A stretch of DNA of 64,000 bases from Amphirosellinia nigrospora (Eukaryota > Ascomycota > Sordariomycetes > Xylariales > Xylariaceae), in NCBI GenBank assembly GCA_004123355.1, contig SCHM01000002.1, forward strand, positions 9,645,569 through 9,709,568, in the 5' to 3' direction. The notes under the pieces were generated by a model, which saw only the letters and a program-made list of their open reading frames with translations, did no database searches and was not told where the DNA came from. Every line of letters starts with the position of its first letter. Position 1 is the stretch's first letter. Both the position numbers and the translations under genes were made by a program. Below are positions 60,603-64,000 of the stretch, one piece after another.

Positions 60603-61560
60603 TAAAAGATCGGACCCCACAAACAGCCGGGAGATGGTCGTTGAGCTGAGGGTGCAGCAAGTGAATGTCTTGTGACGTGATTGATCGAAACTGACAAATA
60701 AATATTGAGGGTATCGAGGCAATTCGCCGGCGGTGCGAGCGTCTGCTGGGACACGTTGTTCGACGGCGGATCTGACAGCGGCACGAAAAGCGATACGGCG
60801 TACCGGGACACTGGCAACTGGTCAAGAGGACCTGGGAGTCGCAAGGCGGTCGAAAGAGCAGACAACACGGCGGAAGCTCGGACAATTGGAAGCCGGAGAG
60901 GCAGCAGAGCAATGGTCAGACGATGTGAGTTTCTCGTGGTCAACCTCTCGGAACCGGTCAGAGCGGTCTATCAATATAGTAGAGTGTATGCAATGCCAAT
61001 ATGCTGACACTTCTGAGACAGCGCAGGACAGGCTCACAGGACCGATCAAGGACAGCAGACGAAAACGAAGGTACAGGAGGAGTCTCGGGCAAATATCAGT
61101 GCATCACGGCGCGCACGTAGGGATCGACCAGCGGAAGAGGCGAAGGCGAAACGAAGGACCAGACAGACGGTAGAAACGAGTGGTGAATAAGCACAGCAGC
61201 GGGATCGACGGCCACGACGACGACAACGACGATGACGAATGGGCGGAAAGGGGAGGGAAAGGTCGGAAGAGGCAAAGACGCAGATAAGTATTGAAGGTTC
61301 GCTAAGGTTGTTTCCAAGGAACAAACGTAGTCGGAGGGGGGTCGAGGTGGTGACGAGAAGCCGCGATGAGCCGTGATTGTCGTGTTGACGATGGAAAGAG
61401 GTAGGTAGCGGACAGGACAGAGAGGGTAGTAGGGTAGGTAGTCGAGACGAGATGGAGTGGAGGTTGAAGTTATTGGTTCGTTCCTCGCGCGAGTTGGGCG
61501 CAGTTAGTGGCTGGTTGCGAGGGAGGCGCTGGGGGTAGGGGGGTGACCGGGACTGGGGGG
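60603..61560. promoter_or_regulatory. Upstream region / probable long 5' leader of the nucleotidyltransferase gene
   Basis: On the gene's strand this region is rich in pyrimidine tracts (plus-strand GACGACGACAACGACGATGACGA near 61213 and many GGA/GAAG runs), common in promoters and 5' leaders of highly regulated fungal genes. No TATA box or uORF is claimed. Several overlapping open frames have no motif. Confidence 0.35.
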
Positions 61561-64000
61561 GCTTACCCAGCTGCCCTAAGCCTGTACTGTAACTACAAGC
61601 CCACTATACTGGCTTGATGGAAATATCTAGGCACGCATAATCAATCGAACGAGTTGATTGGCGCTTTGTGTGTGTGTGGTGTCTGTTGTGCGCGTGTTAA
61701 TTGCCTATTACTACCTAATTACTAGGTAGTTGGTAGGCAGGTCATGTCTCCAGCAGGTGCCCGCATCAGCCACTGGGGAACGCACTAGCGGTACCTACAC
61801 TAGGTACCTAGTGGGAGGTAGTATAGGTAACATCAGCCTGGCGCGGTGCTGAAAGGGGCTATTATAAAGCGTCATGTAGGTACTTAATCTCTCCTCAGCA
61901 CACGTCCATGCCTGCCTCGACCATTCCCCCATTCCTCACCAACTAAGTATTGGAAGTGCTAGAACTACTTAAACTACAACCTCTACTTTACCGATAGTAT
62001 TACCATATCGCCGGGAGAATATAGTAAGCCAGAGTACCTCATTATCTGGGTCGTCCCCTAGTTCTGACAGTGTAAGTGGAGGTGCCGTATGGCAATGTGC
62101 GATTTGATCGTAGGTGTGGACAATTCCATTGTGTAGTAGACTTCTTCTTACTTTCCTACCTACCTGGCATACCCCTGTTAGACTAAGTCCAATGGGGCCA
62201 GCCAACCGGGGCAGGAAGGTACCGAAGACTCGTGGAACACATGGCAGCGCCTACATCGGCTCGAACTACCCATTATTAATAGTAATACAGGTATATTAGT
62301 AGTATCTTGTGAAGAGAGATGGGTTGCAAGATATGGAGATATGGAGTCAAGTAAGTTGAACTCAAATGGAGTTCGTGACATGGAAGTGCAAGGTACTTTA
62401 CACAACCTTGTAGGGGTGCATTAAGCGGCCTGCTAGCTCTGCCTACATTTTATATACATTCTCAAAATCGAAATAAACAACTGTAAGAAGACCTAGTCTT
62501 ACGTGTAGGGGATGAATGGTTCAATACGAGCTGTTTCTCGCGCTTCTTTTCCTCGGGCCATCCCTCAATTTTCGATATCAACTGCAGCCATATATTTTAC
62601 GTACAAGTGCTTAATATTTAGCTATCCCCTGTCAGCAGTTCCATGAACCAGGGACATGATACAGTTAACCTAGCAGTTTTACTCCTACCAATCTGCCACT
62701 CGTACACTAAGGTACCTACCGTACGTACCCAGACCCCTTTCATTTTCCTTGATCGCTTTTACACTTCGAGGCTAACAATCGAATATTGAATCCACCTGTC
62801 CAGGTAGTAGATGAGTTTGTTCACATGTTCGTTAATGCGGCCTTGTCTAGACGGCCATGTAAAATGCCTACGATACGACCTCATTTCCGTAGACTTGGCA
62901 CCACTTTACACTATGACATCCGTGGCGCATACTATTGGTACACTTCATGCCGTGTGGGATCACACCTGGAGCGGCTGTTGGTACAAACGAAATCGACACT
63001 GATGTTCTCGTGTATCACCAACAGCCTTTGGTCCTCCGGTTTGCCACCAACCTGGCTGACCTCACGCCTGCCCCCAGCTTTGTTAGCCTTATGTCTCGGA
63101 GATCACGTTAGTTACGATCTCTTCCCAGCCACATCCATCATACTTCGACTTCTGTCACATGGATATAGCATGGCCGTGCGGCTTGGACGACAATACGCCT
63201 TGGCCATCGGCTTTAAGCGTCGACCAGAAATGCAGCGCCAGCGAATACCTCGCTGACACAGGGAGGAACCTGGAACATTACTGTTTGCCAACACATGAAA
63301 GCCGGGGTTTGCCCTCGGCCTAGCTATTTCGGAATAGGAGAACTCGTACAAATGAGCCCACTTCTATTTCCAGCAGCATTAGACCAAAGTTAATTGAACC
63401 GCCGCGTCTGACATCACTCGACTTAGCAGCAGGTTAATAACGCGTATCTACTCGCGCTTTGATCATCAACTACAACTCTCACATCCAAGACGCCGACTTC
63501 GCCCGCAATTGAGGCCCGAGGACCTTTCAATAATCACACCAATGACATCGGTCTCGCCGTTTCAGGTGTAGCTTCTAGAGAGTAGTACCAAGATGTGTGG
63601 CTAACGAATCCCAGCTCTTCTAGATACACTACCGAACTAAAATATGCTGTTTACAACGGGCCGGAGGAGCAATGTCGGCGTCTAGCAATGGTGGCTTCCA
63701 GCTGTGTTGTGCTTCCGTTACTAATCGAGCGTCATTCGCGGTGCTGCTGTTACGCCCGGATTTCTATCACACAGCCTATGCCTTTATTGGGTAGGCATCT
63801 CAACCCCGTCATCCACTTACCCTCCGCGGCCTCTATATTAGATCTACGGGCGATCGTCGATTCGACGTCCTTATTTGAGGCAAACGGTATAGCTAGCCCT
63901 ATGGTTAGCGGCACTTCTTTACCGAGAATTATATCTCGACTTTCCAAAATCACAACTATAACTCCACGCGCAATCGTATTAAGCAGGGGTAGTTTAGAGC
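61561..64000. other. Right-end stretch without a convincing gene
   Basis: TAGGTA/TACCTA-rich patches at 61725-61830 and 62155-62165. A 157-codon plus frame at 62786-63256 and a neighbouring frame (for example LVYHQQPLVLRFATNLADL near 63000-63060) look weakly protein-like but have no family match or splice chain that I can support. Confidence 0.45.

Noticed and set aside
62786-63256. 157-codon plus-strand frame near the right end
   Set aside because: A neighbouring frame looks equally protein-like over a short stretch, and neither has a recognisable family.
1-64000. CRISPR arrays, bacterial operons, ribosome binding sites
   Set aside because: Introns, mitochondrial presequence and fungal domains show eukaryotic nuclear DNA; no regularly spaced direct repeats of CRISPR type were seen.
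1-64000. Secondary-metabolite or toxin gene cluster
   Set aside because: No polyketide synthase, peptide synthetase, terpene cyclase, cytochrome P450 or transporter signature was found.

Overview
The window looks like nuclear DNA of a filamentous ascomycete, most likely a Sordariomycete. The evidence is: short introns (about 50-300 bp) with GT...AG ends and CTAAC/CTGAC-type branch points; fungal-type proteins (otubain with disordered tails, Cid1-type nucleotidyltransferase, fungal F-box and ankyrin proteins, DUF6590, a caspase-like protein); TAGGTA-rich intergenic sequence; and a Ty3/gypsy element changed almost entirely by C-to-T/G-to-A transitions, the signature of repeat-induced point mutation (RIP).

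Layout. 1-2.2 kb: the 3' end of a probable caspase-like gene and a frameshifted DUF6590 gene. 2.2-10.4 kb: no convincing gene. 10.5-13.1 kb: an otubain-type deubiquitinase (+). 15.2-16.2 kb: octanoyltransferase LipB (-). 18.1-24.4 kb: an AT-rich RIP-mutated LTR retrotransposon with 136/134-bp LTRs and a GGTGC target duplication. 24.4-31.1 kb: gene-free, AT-leaning. 31.1-34.0 kb: a long ankyrin-repeat gene (+). 38.4-39.5 kb: an F-box pseudogene. 45.7-60.6 kb: a gene-rich block with NAD(P)HX epimerase (-), mitochondrial ribosomal protein S16 (+), 3-methylcrotonyl-CoA carboxylase alpha subunit (-), a BTB-like protein (-) and a Cid1-type poly(A)/poly(U) polymerase (-). 61-64 kb: nothing convincing.

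Several genes serve mitochondrial metabolism: LipB makes lipoyl groups, MCC alpha degrades leucine, mS16 is in the mitoribosome and NNR1 repairs damaged NAD(P)H. They are not arranged as a pathway cluster. NNR1 and mS16 are divergent and share a 376-bp promoter region with two inverted CCAAT boxes.

The most striking property is that almost every conserved gene is interrupted by single-base length changes, often in short homopolymers. Codons on both sides, introns and catalytic motifs are otherwise intact. I read this mainly as uncorrected sequencing or assembly error, with a few real pseudogenes (DUF6590, F-box, retrotransposon). I see no clear case for a previously undescribed multi-gene system; the best leads are listed under findings. 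Exon borders were deduced by eye from splice signals and frame arithmetic.
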